Source: Eucommia ulmoides
Taxonomy: Eukaryota > Streptophyta > Magnoliopsida > Garryales > Eucommiaceae
Direction of reading: 5' to 3'
Length of the DNA stretch: 64,000 nt
Assembly (NCBI GenBank): GCA_016647705.1
Contig: CM028326.1
Span: 40,729,546-40,793,545 of the forward strand
The position numbers and the translations under genes are program-made. Shown one piece after another: positions 42,300 through 53,600 of this stretch (position 1 is its first letter; the number at the start of each line of letters is the position of its first letter). Below the pieces are notes generated by a model. It saw only the letters and a list, made by a program, of their open reading frames with translations, ran no database searches and had not been told where the DNA came from.

Positions 42300-44000
42300 T
42301 CTCACTATAATAGAAATGTTGACAGCTACCGACCTTCAAGAAATTTACCCTAGAGGGACAATAGGACCATGAATTTGAAGCCGCATCACAACATAGATAT
42401 TTTGTAGAAGTCATTAGACTGATGTCTCGTAGAAGTCATTTGATCCCACGTGGAGCTTCTTAACTAACATCAACCAGAGGAGGTGATGGTAACTATTTAT
42501 GTACTATTTTATCAACCACATGTGCTTCATCGATAGTCTCGCAAAACTACTCTTCTAATGGATCTGTCATGGGTGTTAGAACTAGATTGGATACTCAGAA
42601 GAGGATTTCGGTTTTACACTTCTCTCAACATCCTCGATAGTTTGATCTTCAAGAAAAATCGCATCCCTACTACAAATCACTTTCTTGGAAACTAGATCCC
42701 ACAATCAATAGCCAAATTTCTTGTTTCTATAGTCCAAGATATGCACTGTTTTGTCTTGTAATAAAGCTTGGATCTCTCATCTTTCAATCATTAACAAATG
42801 CCCTGCATCCAAATACCTTCAAAAGCTTATAGGATATGTCTTTTTCGATCCCTCATACTTTTTAAGATATCACCGTCACAAAAAAACTGATAGAGACAAA
42901 TTGATCAAGTCAACTGCGGTTCTCACTGTCTTACCCCAAAATGATTTAGGTCACTTTGAATGGGAAAGCATACACTTGATTCATTTATAAATGGTCTGAT
43001 TCATTCTCTCGGCAATTCCATTATGCTGGGGGGGCCTTAAGTACACTTTTCTCAAGGTTGATACCATAATTCTTACAATATTTCTCAAACAAGTCTTTGT
43101 ATCACCATCATTATCTGTACGAACACACTTGAGCTATTTTCTTGATTCTCTTTCAACTTTTACGTAAAAATGCTTAAACACTTTCAATACATGGTCTTTA
43201 GGTTTCAGAGAATAAACAAATACTTTTTGAGAAAAACATCAACAAATGTAACAAAATATAAAGTATCACCAAGTGTTCTCAATTTCTAAAACAAACATTT
43301 GTGTAGACCAAATCTAAAGTATGATATCTTCAAAATAGATTAAACTTTTGAAATGCAACTCTATGTTGTTTACTAGCGAAACAGTGTGTGCAAGTTTTAG
43401 GAGATGTACATTTTGTACTTGTTACGAGTTATTTTATGGAGAGAATATGAAGGCCTTTTTCATTCAAGTGACCCAATCTCGCTTGCATCATTGCTTAGTT
43501 TATTACCGATGGTTAATACCAAAGAACCTCTAGTGAGTTTTCATTTTTCTGCACCAAAATGGTTATTGTAACCTTCGTCATCTAACTTTCTGATGGAGAT
43601 CAAATTGCATCGAATATGTTGAACATGTATGTTATCTTTAAGTAATAATTTGCAGCCGATACCAATTTTCAGGTAAATGTATCACATGCTAATGATCTTG
43701 GATGCACCATCATTCTCCATCTTTACATAGTCAAAGACACCGCTAGTATGAGACAAGAAGAAATCACCAGGAGAAATAACATGAAATGAGGCACTCGAAT
43801 CAATTACCCAACTCTTGTCCTAGCACGCAAGGTTGACACAACCGTCTTAATAAAAAACAATATCACCATTAGCAACAACTCCATTAGTCTCTTTATTCTC
43901 TTTGTCATTGTCATTTAAGTCTTTACATTGATCTCTTTTCAATGTTATACAATCTTGGATCATGTATTATTACTTGTAGCAATGGAAGGGCAACCCAGTA
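42300..44000 (-). pseudogene. Ty1-copia relic: gag end, protease, integrase
   Basis: On the minus strand a zinc-knuckle remnant lies near 43985-43920 (HCYK, then DCITLKRDQCKD). A protease remnant follows near 43830-43700 (SWVIDSSASFHVISPGDFFL, then GVFDYVKMENDGASKI), in which DSS replaces the active-site DSG. Integrase pieces follow: VRTDNDGDT (second catalytic Asp) near 43125-43090 and HNGIAERMNQTIYK (catalytic Glu) near 43030-42985. The WxxD protease phrase suggests a Tork-type rather than SIRE-type element. No RT was seen, so the element is truncated as well as full of stops. Confidence 0.75.
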
Positions 44001-44753
44001 TTACAAAAATCTAAATAAAAAAAAAAAGAACAACTCGGTACTACAAAACTCTCGCTATATGAAGGGTTTGGAGAATGGTCGAACCATTTAGGTCTATTAT
44101 ATGCCGGTAAAATAAGAGTTCAAAATAAAAAAGTAAAAGGTAAACAAAAATTAAACATAGAAACAAAAACAAAAATTAGATGCAGGAATCTGAAATAAAT
44201 CTAAAATCAATTTAAGACGAATGAACAATAATAAATCCTAGACAGAAGTAATATAAGTGGATGCAATGATAACCATAAAAATTCTTATCTTATTCTTGCT
44301 ATAGCAACAAGAATTACACGGCAATGGACCTCAAATTTTGGTACCTTTCGAATTGACTTTTGTACTTTTTTATTTTAAAATATTTTTATTGATATATATA
44401 TATATATAAACTCAATTTTTTATTCAATTACTATTTTAACTATTTTTTTCTTTTGAAATTTTAATTTTACAAAAAAATTATGAATATTCTAAAAAAATAT
44501 ATTTAAACATGGGGAGAGTCTGTTTTCAAATTTTCGCTATTGATTTTTCACAACCAGTCCTGAAAATCATATTTATATGATGCCGCTAAAAGATATTTTT
44601 TATTCTGATCAAAAATAAAAATAAAATAAAATTGAAGAGTTTCAAGACAAATGGGTAGTAAAAAATCCTAGACCGAAGACATATGATTGAATGCAAGGAT
44701 AACCCTTAGAACATCACATTCTTATAATGATACAACATTGATTTAATTATATT
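44001..44753. other. AT-rich DNA next to the solo LTR
   Basis: No gene is seen. A TA run sits at 44392-44408. Phrases near 44200-44290 (AATCCTAGACAGAAG, GATGCAATGATAACC) recur in altered form near 44665-44705 (AATCCTAGACCGAAG, GAATGCAAGGATAACC), a decayed ~450-bp-spaced duplication. Confidence 0.45.
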
Positions 44754-46933
44754 TGTTGGCTCAGTAGAATACCCAAGAGGGGATGAATTGAGTAATTAAA
44801 AAATATCAGAGAAAAAATAACACTTCAAAAATCAAATAATTAATTTTATTCTAAAATTAATTATTATCTTTATAACAGCGAATACGTGTAATAAGCTCTA
44901 GGTGCACACCCAAACAACACGAGATAAAAGAAATAAATAATGCAGTACACACCGATATATCCTGGTTCACCAAACTACTCTTGGCTAATCCAGTCCTCCG
45001 AGTCCCAAGGAGATTCGCAACCACTAAACTCAAGATCCCTTTACAGGTAGGAACCAAACCCTCATATCGATTCTTTTACAGGCTCAGAATCAACCTTTAC
45101 AAATTCCTTTTTTCAGGCTCAAGAATAACCTCTACTTTTTATCGACTCAAAAATAACTTAATTCTATTATAGGGAGAATCACGACCTAATTTTTTTTATA
45201 TCTTAGGCTCAAGAATTAAAACCTCACAAAAACACTCCAACTATCATTTTTCTAGGTAAGGATGGAACCTTTACAAAATCACTCAAAACAATTCTATTTA
45301 GGAAAAATTACTACCTCAATCTCTTTATAGGAAGAGACTGAAACCGCTACCCTTTGATTAAATATCCCCAACAGTATTTAATCTGTCACACTACTCACTA
45401 ATACAAATTAATAAGTAAATTATCTCACTCGGAGTTTCTACAACCTCAGATAAATTGAAACTCGATTAATATCCCAAATCCAGTGATAGAAAAGTGTGAG
45501 ATTGAAAATTTGATTTTAAACAAAATATGAGTAGCAAATAATTGTACACGTAATCAAATTTAAGAAATTGTTTATAAAAATATTTTCTTTAATAAAAATA
45601 AAAAATAGTTTCTAAGATCAATTTCCAAAAGATAAACAAGCAATTCACAATTAGAAAGTAATTGGAAAGATCTCACCCGGAATCCACAGAAAAAATAAAT
45701 AGCGCGATATTACTTCAGATCCGGTAACAGTAAAGATTACTAGCAATAATTCTCAAGATCTTCTTTTAGAATAGCTCTCCCAAAATCTCAGAAAGATAAC
45801 TCTTAGAAAACACAATATGATTTTATCTCTTTAAGTTAACTTCTCTTGATTTTGATTCACTGCTTAATAATATATGAAAAACGCAGGTCTATATGTATGA
45901 GATATAAATCAGCTCTCTAACAGCTAGTTCCCATGTATCATGACACTTAAATGCTCTCTTAGACCCCGTATATCATTATAACTTCATTTTGGTTCAATTC
46001 ACTTAATAAATGACTTTTAAATCTCTCAATTAAGTCCCCCAAATATTTCTCAATCTCAATTAAATAGAATAGAAACAATTTTATGTACCAAATTGAGAAA
46101 TATTAAAATTTAATGAACCAACTTAATAGGATTTAAATAATAGGTGAAGCATATCTTAAATATCATAAGATCCCTTAAATCTCACACAAATCCCAATAAA
46201 AAAGGGCTACTTTTAGATATGAATTCAAAATCCTCATTATCCTAAAACAGCGTCCTCAGTCGACCGGTCAGTCGACTGCTAGATTCAGGATGTAGCCAAG
46301 CCAAAGCTGTTGCGTTAATCGGTCGACCTATCTGTCAACTTGGAGATTCTGAGAGTTCGATTTACCTTCACCGGTTGACCTACCTGTTGACTTAGAGATA
46401 CAGAGAATTCATCTTCTCTTCACCGGTCGACTTACCTGTCGACTTAGAGATGCAGAGAGTTTCATATGTTTGGTCCGGTCGACTTACCAATCGACTTATG
46501 CATGCTGGATCTCTTCTATGAACTTGTTTTTAACTCATTCTTATTTACATTTTTGCCCCTTTAACCATTTTCTTTTCTAAATAAGCTTCACTAACTTCTT
46601 AAATTCCATTTTAGTTAATTATAAATATTTCTTTCCAAATACACATAGGAGCAAATAATTTCATCTTATCAAAACACACATAAACAATAAAAATATTTTG
46701 TGCCGTGTGTATTCTTAATTGGGATATTAAGAGTTAAAATTCACCGGAGTTTTTTTCCCTAATGTCTTCAAACTCTTAATTCTTCATCATCTTTGACATC
46801 ATCATTTAGCATCCATTCATAATTTGTCATCGCATTTTCATCACTAGAACTTAATTAACTGAAACACTTAACAAATCATTAATTCTACCAAAATATTAAT
46901 ACTTAATTGTTCATCATAATCTTAGGATTAACA
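44754..46933 (-). repeat. Solo LTR (family B), 2.2 kb, with ATATT duplication
   Basis: Termini are TGTTGGCTCAGTAGAATACC and CTTAGGATTAACA. ATATT occurs immediately on both sides (44749-44753 and 46934-46938). The sequence aligns end to end with the nested solo LTR at 21686-23783. Its GTCGAC zone (46255-46500) has more units than that copy. Reading frames near 44857-45172 are incidental. Confidence 0.88.
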
Positions 46934-46984
46934 ATATTTTTTGTATAAAGAGTGTAAAGAGCTCTTACTAAGTCCTAATCTCTA

Positions 46985-47215
46985 TTTATGATTTTATTTG
47001 GTTGAGTAGTACTGAGAATCATATTGACCAACATTGTGACATATGTTCCCACTAGGAAAAAGGGTATGTTAAATTGACAAATTAATTTAAGTAGTTGGTG
47101 GTCATAGACTCTGGTCTTCCTACCTCTTAAATGACACATGAAAGGTACATACATACTAGTAGTTAAGTAGATTTATTTTCTTAAGTCTTTGTCAATGATG
47201 AAAAGAAACCATTGA
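46985..47215 (+). repeat. Dispersed repeat, copy 2 (partner at 41805-41990)
   Basis: This lies just outside the solo LTR. Shared words include GGTTGAGTAGTACTGAGAAT, AATTGACAAATTAATT, CTTCCTACCTCTTAAATG and AAGTAGATTTATTTTCTTAA. Confidence 0.6.
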
Positions 47216-47439
47216 AGTACATTAAAAAAAAATAAAAAAAATTGACATATTCTTTCGCACACTGAAACCAAAGTGTGGAGAAGCATATGCTCAAACTTAA
47301 TTCCACTCCCATTAATTAGGGCAACTCCATTTATTAATATTGCACATCAATAATAGTATGTAACATTATTATTTGGATATGGATAGATACTCTAATAATT
47401 GTGACAAATTGAAGTGTCATTTTTTAACTTTTGTATTAA

Positions 47440-47770
47440 ATTAAAATTAACCAAATAAAATTAATCCAATCCACCCCAAATAAAACTAATCCAATCCAAA
47501 TAAAATAAAATAAAATAATTAATCTAACCCAACCCAAATAAAATAAAATTAATAAACTAAACTCCACCAAATCTAATTAAACCCAAATAAATAAAACCTA
47601 TTTAAACTCAATTAAATTTAATGAAATCAAAATTAATATAAATCTAACCAATCAAATCCTACCCAATCCTAATTAAACAAACCCAACATTAACCTAACCA
47701 TATTTACCTAACCATATTTAAACCCCAATCAACTAATTAACCCTAATTAACTCACTCACCCACTAATCCA
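47440..47770 (+). repeat. Low-complexity AACCCAAATAAAATTAATC-type tract
   Basis: The plus strand is nearly free of G over about 330 bases. CCAAATAAAATTAATCCAAT-like words recur irregularly, ending with CCCTAATTAACTCACTCACC. It is a degenerate minisatellite, not coding. Confidence 0.8.
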
Positions 47771-48359
47771 ATATTTTGGCTCTGGCTCTACATGTGTGCT
47801 AAAATGACATATGTGATAGTACATCCCTTGAAGTGGATTTCTATTTCAAAAAAGTCAAAAAAATAAGATGACATAAGGAATGACAAATCCTTTGGAGTTG
47901 CTCTTGCGATTTGCTAAATTACAATCTATGTGATTTAGTTTTGTCTCTCATATTTTAAATTTTATACATTACTCCATGAAATTTGTTTTTCATGTCAAAT
48001 TATATCACGGTTTATACCCTTTAAATTTATGTAGGTTGCACTTCCTCTCTTACTGAGAAGACAAATTATTAGGAATTATTCAAGTAATGGAGCAACTTGA
48101 TACTTAAAGCAAACTTAAGGAGGAATTTATAACAATTGAAATATCATGAGCAAAGGCGACCACCCCAGAAATCTAGGGGGTACAAAGTGAAATTCACTCT
48201 TTATTATTCAGAATAATGTTTTTTGGTTACTGAAAAAATTGGAAAAAGAGAACGCATATGGTTCTATGTGATCATGTAGTCTGAATCTATTTTTCTGATT
48301 AATCTATTTCGAAAATGCTCATTGATGATATCATTTCAGGATCGCATAATGGAAGAGAT
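47771..48359. other. Intergenic DNA, nothing recognised
   Basis: No open frame above 60 codons and no repeat ends were found. Confidence 0.5.
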
Positions 48360-48853
48360 AGGCCATCTTTAACAACCACTTAAATTTAAATACTGTAAAT
48401 TTTAAGTAGTGATAAAATTATAATTGTTAAATTTATTACGTGTAATATATTTAATTTTTTAATACTTTTAATTTCAAAAAATTATATTTATACAAAAAAA
48501 ATTTCCTAAAATAATGTTTACAACTTTATTTTTTATTTTTTTAAATATTATCTCTCTATAATTTTCTCTCTCTATTTTTTCTCAATTTAATATTTTCTCC
48601 ATTTATAATTTTTATACTTTTTTTTGTGAGATTTTGCAGTATTAGTGTAAAATATTGATTGTAATAATTAGATATTTTATGATATTAAATGTTATGTGGT
48701 AAAAAATTAAATGAATCACACATAACTTATAATTTTGAATAATAAGTTATATTTATTTTTTAACTGATTACTTAATTTTGTTATCAAATGCACTTAATTT
48801 GGAATTATGCAATGCATTCACTATTAAATGCTTGATTGCGTTGTCAAACATGG
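48360..48853. mobile_element. MITE of family C, short copy
   Basis: The ends are inverted: GGCCATCTTTAACAACC on the left against GACCATGTTTGACAACG read from the right. The interior has the family phrases TTTCTCAATTTAATATTTTC and TAATGTTTACAAC. No convincing target repeat is visible. It has no coding capacity. Confidence 0.65.
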
Positions 48854-48869
48854 TCATGCTCTGCTTTCG

Positions 48870-49450
48870 TTCGTTTACCTACACAAATCCTTCTTCTTCG
48901 TAAGACTCTGCCGGTTACGATCATTGAAGGATCCCTGCATTTATTATGCGTGAGGGGAGACCCATGCGATGAGAATTTTTGTATGAGTCTATTAGCTGGG
49001 TGAATGAAGATCCGAGTGGAAGAAGGTCTCAGACCTCCTTAATAGGACCCAAGTGACCTGCCAGACAAGACTTTATGCACATTGCCACGGGCTCACATTT
49101 TCGCAGTGGCATTTGCCTGTGCGGCGCCTCAACGCGTTCGCTTAGATTGGGGCAAGCCTGCCTTCTTTAGGATGCTGACTAGTTTCGCTCTGCCTTAGGA
49201 TCATTAGGAGAGCGGCTCAAACTCCCGACCAGTTTGTGCAGGGAAGGTCTAATCCCACCTTCTTTTGTCAGGTCCACGACCAGCAACGTATTCTTCGAAC
49301 TTAACCGAGTCGGTACGCCTTCACTCCGAATAGACGCCCACTTCCTGTCGACGCCCATACCTGGTTAAGAGCTGCATTTGAGTGCTCAACCCTCCAGCCA
49401 ACATGATTTTTCTTTCTGACCGCCTTTATAACAACAGTCCGTGACAGCAT
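48870..49450. other. GC-richer island of unknown origin
   Basis: This stretch is clearly richer in G and C than all flanking DNA and has none of the window's repeat motifs. It lies between two family C MITEs. No open frame above 60 codons is found. Base content would suit plant mitochondrial DNA, but I recognise no mitochondrial gene. Confidence 0.4.
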
Positions 49451-49813
49451 GCTTTCATGTGATCAATTTTTTATGTTATTTTATACAATTTAGCACTTCT
49501 CCCTATCTTCAACCGAATTGAACCTATGACCTAACCCCTCCTTAATAAGAGACTAACCGCTTGTTTGATTATAAAATTCAACACTTAAAACTGAATGCAC
49601 TAAGTACTTATCAAAATTTAAATGCACTAATGGCATGTTTGGTTGGACGGAATCGGGGGCGGAATAGAATTGCGTTCCGCCCTCGATTCCTATTCCGTTG
49701 TTTAGTTTTGCAATGGAATCACTTTTGTGATTCTATTGGAATGAAAATCAAGGGAATGAGATTCTATTTGAAATGAGATGGAATCAAATCCAACTCAATG
49801 GAATCAAAACTAA

Positions 49814-50425
49814 GGTGGCGTTTGGTAACCATTTTTGTTCCCATCCCAACAGTGGGATGAGAATGGGATGAGATGGGATAAGAATTATGTTTCCTTCTTG
49901 AGAGTAGAATCGCGTTTGGTAACAATAGTTTTTTTTTTGGTTTTGGGAACAGAATCGCGTTTGGTAACGATTTTATCCTAAAATTAAAAAAATATATATA
50001 TATATATTATTTTGAGAACATTTTTTTTTTTTTTTGGCCGGACGGTGGCCAGCTAGCGACTGTTGGCGGTGCCGGAAGTTGCCGGATGATGGCCGTCGGT
50101 GGCGGTGGGCGGACAGTGGGTGGTCGGCGATGTCGAAGGTAACCGAAAATGGCTGCCGGCGGCGACGGCGGTCGGTCGACTGCAACGATGGCCGGCGACA
50201 GATGGTGGATGAACAATGGCGGTGGTTTTTGGGAATGGAATGAGAATAATGAGAAACAACTTTTTTTTGTTTCTCATTTCTTAATAAAAAAGTTGGCACA
50301 ATTCTCAAATGGGAATGAAATGAGAACGGGAATAAAAATTACCAAACATTATTCCTAAACAGAAATCCCAAAATCTGGGAATGATATGAAAATTTCTGGG
50401 ATGGAAACGGTTACCAAACGGGGCC
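49814..50425. mobile_element. PIF/Harbinger-like MITE, inner of a nested pair
   Basis: The ends are GGTGGCGTTTGGTAACCA and, from the right, GGCCCCGTTTGGTAACCG, with TAA on each side (49811-49813, 50426-50428). A GC-rich core (50036-50215) gives overlapping 60-110 codon frames on both strands; these are compositional and not genes. Confidence 0.75.
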
Positions 50426-50454
50426 TAAAATTACAAAAAAGTTCATCGTTGATC

Positions 50455-50790
50455 TAATCCAATCCAGAAATTAGAGAATAAAAACAGGAATTAAAGAATA
50501 GAAAATTGATAATAGAAACTAAAAATTGAGAACATAAACAGAAAATTAAAGAATTGAAAATTGATAACAGAAATAGAAAATTAGAAAATTGAAAATTAAG
50601 AACAGAAACAGAAAATTAGATAACAAAAAATTGAGAATAAAAAATTAGATAACAAAGAATTAAGAACAGAAACTGAAAAATTGATAATACAAACTGAAAA
50701 TTGAGAACATAAACAAAAATTAGAGAATAGAAACTAAAAATTGAGAACAGAAACAGAAATTAAAGAATAGAAATTGAAAATTGAATGGAA
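50455..50790 (+). repeat. Degenerate ~20-bp A-rich minisatellite
   Basis: Units like AATTGAGAACAGAAACAGAA and ATTAGAGAATAGAAACT recur irregularly about 16 times. It lies inside the outer Harbinger-like MITE. Confidence 0.75.
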
Positions 50791-51487
50791 TGGTGAAATA
50801 TAATAAAATGAGGGAAATAATAGAATAGTGAAATATAATAAAATTTTATTATAAGGGTATAATAAGAATTTTATTATATTTCACTATTCTATTCCTTCCT
50901 TCATTCCATATCAACCAAACAAGTAAATGTAATAGTGATTTCATTGATAATTTCATTCTATTACTTCTTCCATTTCATTCCACCCTCATTTCATTCCGTC
51001 CAACTAAACGAGCCGTAAGTACTTATCAAATTAAATGTATTTGATAATGCAATCAATTAACCACTTTAAATATAAGTATAACTTGAAAATTGTTCAAAAT
51101 TTAAGCAATGTGTGTCTAGTTTTTTTTAGCACTTTTCACTTAGAACCATCAAATATCTATCTATCATGACCATCATTCAACATCAGTACAATAAAATTTA
51201 AAAAAGAAAAGATTATATACAAAAAAATTATCAACAGAGAAAAGCTTAAATTGAGATAGAGAAAAAATTAAGAAATTTTTTTGTAGAAAAAGTATTTTAG
51301 GAAAAAAAAAAACTTGTAGAAAAATAATTAGGCACAAAAATTTGTATAGTGACGACTTTTTTGAAGATAAAATTATAAAAAAGAAAAGTATATAATTAAT
51401 AAATCATTTACTTATAATTTCATCACTTATACGTCCTCAACACTTAATTTTCAGTGTTATTAAATATGTGCTTAGGTGTTCATTAAG

Positions 51488-52289
51488 CTGAATTTTTTTT
51501 ATTCATCTTTGGCAATATCAATAACATTATTTTATTTATATTTTCATAACACCTCATTTTCATTTTATTTTTTTTATAAGCAGATTTTATTCCAAAATAG
51601 GAAAATGGTCTCCCACACTACATCGCACAACTTGTAGCAAACAAGACCCCGAAGAATCAAAAACACGATCAAGGGGTAGAAGACCCCCCGAGCAGCAAGA
51701 ATGTTCTCAGTATATTCTATTAGTGCGGGAGGAGAGAAGAGTGTTACACTCTGCAGCATCATACATGGAGTATTTGTTGGCGTCGATGAGCATTTCTGCC
51801 CACAGCATTTTTGGGCACTCAATACAAAAAAGTGACACTCTAGTCATTCATATACAGTCTTCTCCAAAACAGGACATTGAAAATGCTACTCTTGTGATCC
51901 GTGCTTTTGCTAGGATATAGTTTTGTGTGTTCATGGCTTATTGTGGCAATGCCACAATAGTAGCAATATGTACAATTGTGGTGCAATGGTAGTAGTGTGG
52001 ACAATTGTGGTGTATGTTGCTGATTAGGTGTATAGATTCAAGTCCCAGGATGATGTTGCCCAAAAATCCCTCGCACGTGCATAGAATCCGCCCCGTGCCA
52101 AAGATCTCCGCAACTTGTAAATTTAACCTACAAAACCAATTAGTTCTAAGGGGACACTAGTGTAGTGTCGACCAAAGAATCTCCGGTGTGAGAATAAGTC
52201 AATCCGCTCTTTGGTATTAGGCAAAAGACTCAAATGTAATGTAAATGTAATACATTTATCTTATTTATAGACTTAATCATCTCCTGGCC
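51488..52289. other. Unassigned DNA with one short frame
   Basis: A minus-strand frame of 82 codons (51574-51822) has a hydrophobic middle and several Cys, but I cannot assign it. AATTGTGGTGCAATGGTAGT words repeat at about 51975-52015. From 52060 the style becomes LTR-like (TCCCTCGCACGTGCATAGAA). Confidence 0.4.
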
Positions 52290-52470
52290 GTTACACCTTG
52301 TTTGACTCCCCATTATGTTGTCATTAATGGAGAGTTACACTCCCATTATACTGATATAAATAGAGAGTTACACCCCCATTTATATTATTCTATAAATGGG
52401 GAATTACACCCTAATTTGGTGGGAGGTTACACCCTTTTGGCTCCCCCACTATGCGGGAATTTCTCCCACA
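52290..52470 (+). repeat. Tandem GAGTTACACYCCCATT repeats
   Basis: Three to four units of about 42 bp share AATGGAGAGTTACACTCCCA-type words and then TTATATT-ATAAATGG. A TTATTTATAGACTTAATC run lies just before them. This looks like the promoter part of an unrecognised LTR. Confidence 0.6.
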
Positions 52471-52751
52471 TCACAGGAGATGACTAAGTGTCAGCGGATT
52501 GGCACTTGGGAAGGCAAATGTATTATGAGTGTCTAGTTTTCATATTGCATAATCTTGTATTGGGTGTTCGTGGAGGGTCTCGTGATCTACATGGTAAAAT
52601 ATTACCATGTAGTGATGGAGACTCATCCCCTCTATTTTAATATAATCATTTGTCTATAAAAATAAAATAAAAATAAAAAATAAAAATTACCAAACTACCA
52701 TGAATCGCGATGTCACTCTATCCATTACTCTCTTTTAATTATTGCACTTAT

Positions 52752-53600
52752 TGTTGGGCTTGGATTTCCAATATTTGGAGATGAATCAATCTATGTGAAG
52801 CCCATGGAAAATAGAAAAAGTTTTTTTAGGGTTGGAACATAAGAAAAACGCTACAAGAGATAAAGGGAGAAAAAACTGTCCACTAAAAACCCTAGCTGCA
52901 CAGTTCCTATCAAACGTTGATTGGAGGTTGTCCACCGTTCGATTGGGTTGAATATTGGATAGAAAGTTCAAGACTCCTAGTTGTACAATCTGAACAGTGG
53001 AGATCATATTCTGAGATCGAAAACTATTGTTTCCAACGAGCTGTTTCGGGTTGTTTTGAACCCTCGTTTTGGTAAGATCTCTTCATTTTGCTTTTGTAGA
53101 TCTTGTTCATTGCCAATGTTATTTCGATCTTGAAGTATTGTGATTGTGTACCTCTAGTTGTAACTAGAGAGAATTTGTATTCTCATTATTTGTGATAGCG
53201 GAGATTTTGGGTGGACTTCGATCCCGTGGTTTTTACTCCTCTCATTGAGGAAGTTTTCCACGATAAAATCGTTCATCTCGTGTGATTGTGATCGTAGTAT
53301 GTTGATTCAAATATCACTCTAATTTATATCCTACTAGGTTCAAGAAGGGGATAAAATTATTTTTCGTTGTGTGTTCTTATTTGATTAATTTTTTGAGTAG
53401 TTTGATTTATCCCATCGCTTATTATTGTTCATGTTATATATAATTGATTAAGTTGCTTTCGTGGTATTAATTATTATTTGTGATTAAGCAGTTTTAAAAT
53501 CTGGAATTATTTGTCTTAACTAATTCAACCCCGCTTGCATAGATACTACGGCCACATAAAACTTTCATATTTGAGAGGAAACGTGAGTCAATGGATTTCA
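52752..53600 (+). repeat. Ty1-copia-type LTR, plus orientation, end uncertain
   Basis: TGTTGGGCTTGGATTTCC is a typical copia LTR start. The later phrases AGAGAATTTGTATTCTCATT, TAGCGGAGATTTTGGGTGGA and CTCTCATTGAGGAAGTTTTC are the characteristic U5 region of plant copia LTRs. No primer site was located, and the Tat-like element begins soon after, possibly inside it. Confidence 0.65.

Larger units (their letters stand above)
49631..51015. mobile_element. PIF/Harbinger-like MITE, outer of a nested pair
   Basis: The ends are TGGCATGTTTGGTTGGACGG and, read inward from the right, CGGCTCGTTTAGTTGGACGG. TAA flanks both sides (49628-49630 and 51016-51018), the Harbinger-type duplication. The interior holds another MITE and an A-rich minisatellite at 50455-50790. 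No transposase is present. Confidence 0.75.
49553..51487. mobile_element. MITE of family C carrying nested MITEs
   Basis: The left part (TTGTTTGATTATAAAATTCA) and the right part (from AAGTACTTATCAAATTAAAT at 51018) read as one family C MITE when 49631-51018 is removed. The phrase CTAAGTACTTATCAAA occurs on both sides. Right-hand sequence matches the copies at 40222 and 48360. The right end is approximate. Confidence 0.6.

Noticed and set aside
42751..43533. Plus-strand frames of 60-80 codons
   Set aside because: They lie antisense to recognisable copia protease and integrase remnants.
50007..50358. Overlapping Pro/Arg/His-rich reading frames on both strands
   Set aside because: They arise from a GC-rich core of a MITE; frames overlap on both strands and resemble no protein.
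51574..51822. 82-codon Cys-containing frame as a possible small secreted protein
   Set aside because: No signal peptide at the N-terminus, no recognised Cys pattern, and the neighbourhood is repeat DNA.
52020..52045. AGATTCAAGTCCCA as a tRNA T-arm
   Set aside because: No matching acceptor stem, D-arm or anticodon arm could be laid out around it.
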